Shown one piece after another: positions 63,996 through 64,000 of a stretch of 64,000 nucleotides of DNA. The stretch comes from an uncultured Alloprevotella sp. (GTDB taxonomy: Bacteria; Bacteroidota; Bacteroidia; Bacteroidales; Bacteroidaceae): NCBI GenBank assembly GCA_944322325.1, contig CALUOQ010000004.1, forward strand, positions 113,935-177,934, given 5' to 3'. Every line of letters begins with the position of its first letter. The stretch's first letter is position 1. Position numbers and translations under genes: made by a program. The notes beneath the pieces were generated by a model, which saw only the letters and a list, made by a program, of their open reading frames with translations, had not been told where the DNA came from and did no database searches.

Positions 63996-64000
63996 CCCTT

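Overview
The window is a GC-rich stretch of a Bacteroidales chromosome. The evidence is the gene families (fused FeoAB, fused CcsBA, DUF1460, DUF4105, DUF4230, DUF4348 and DUF4468 proteins, a 1119-residue SecA, TonB-receptor-like barrels with carboxypeptidase-type front domains), the lack of Shine-Dalgarno sequences, and many promoters with the Bacteroidetes -7 box TAnnTTTGC. The genus is not clear from sequence alone; a GC-rich Tannerella- or Alistipes-like lineage would fit.

Layout. 1-9.2 kb: a di-haem oxidoreductase end, cytochrome c maturation (ccsBA), ferrous iron uptake (feoAB), and a phosphate transporter-porin pair behind a three-copy 11-bp Pho-box-like array. 9.2-10.2 kb: an AT-rich islet with an orphan, frameshifted HicB-like gene. 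10.2-20.7 kb: two TPR proteins, gyrA, serine dehydratase and a DUF1460 amidase-like gene read from a symmetric divergent promoter, an AraC regulator and dnaG. 20.9-25.4 kb: an outer-membrane receptor behind a cysteine-rich double-glycine peptide gene and a truncated glycosyltransferase. 25.4-26.4 kb: a gene-free stretch with repeats and a possible small RNA. 26.4-37.4 kb: housekeeping genes (RluA-type synthase, murB, pheS, rplU-rpmA), an MFS carrier, an MscS channel, an aldo-keto reductase and a deletion remnant of a receptor gene. 37.6-46.7 kb: two DUF4230 genes, a clostripain-like protease, DUF4105, a phosphatase-like protein with a dismantled active site, and secA. 47-53.7 kb: accessory genes, including a decayed surface protein with a small peptide gene, and one polypeptide that joins an ECF sigma factor, a membrane helix and an outer-membrane barrel, with a C9 tract in the linker. 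54-58 kb: GH20 hexosaminidase, ffh, folD.

The last part is mobile. A perfect 101-bp copy of the folD 3' end brackets a 4.1-kb AT-rich island (58.0-62.1 kb) with five small unrecognised genes on one strand and a nested palindrome in their leader. Beyond it are a lipoprotein gene with two compensating frameshifts, tRNA-His and the broken start of a tyrosine recombinase.

The best candidates for something new are the sigma-barrel fusion with its phase-variation-type tract, the folD-bounded island, and the peptide-hairpin-receptor operon. All assignments were made by eye from sequence; none was tested by search.
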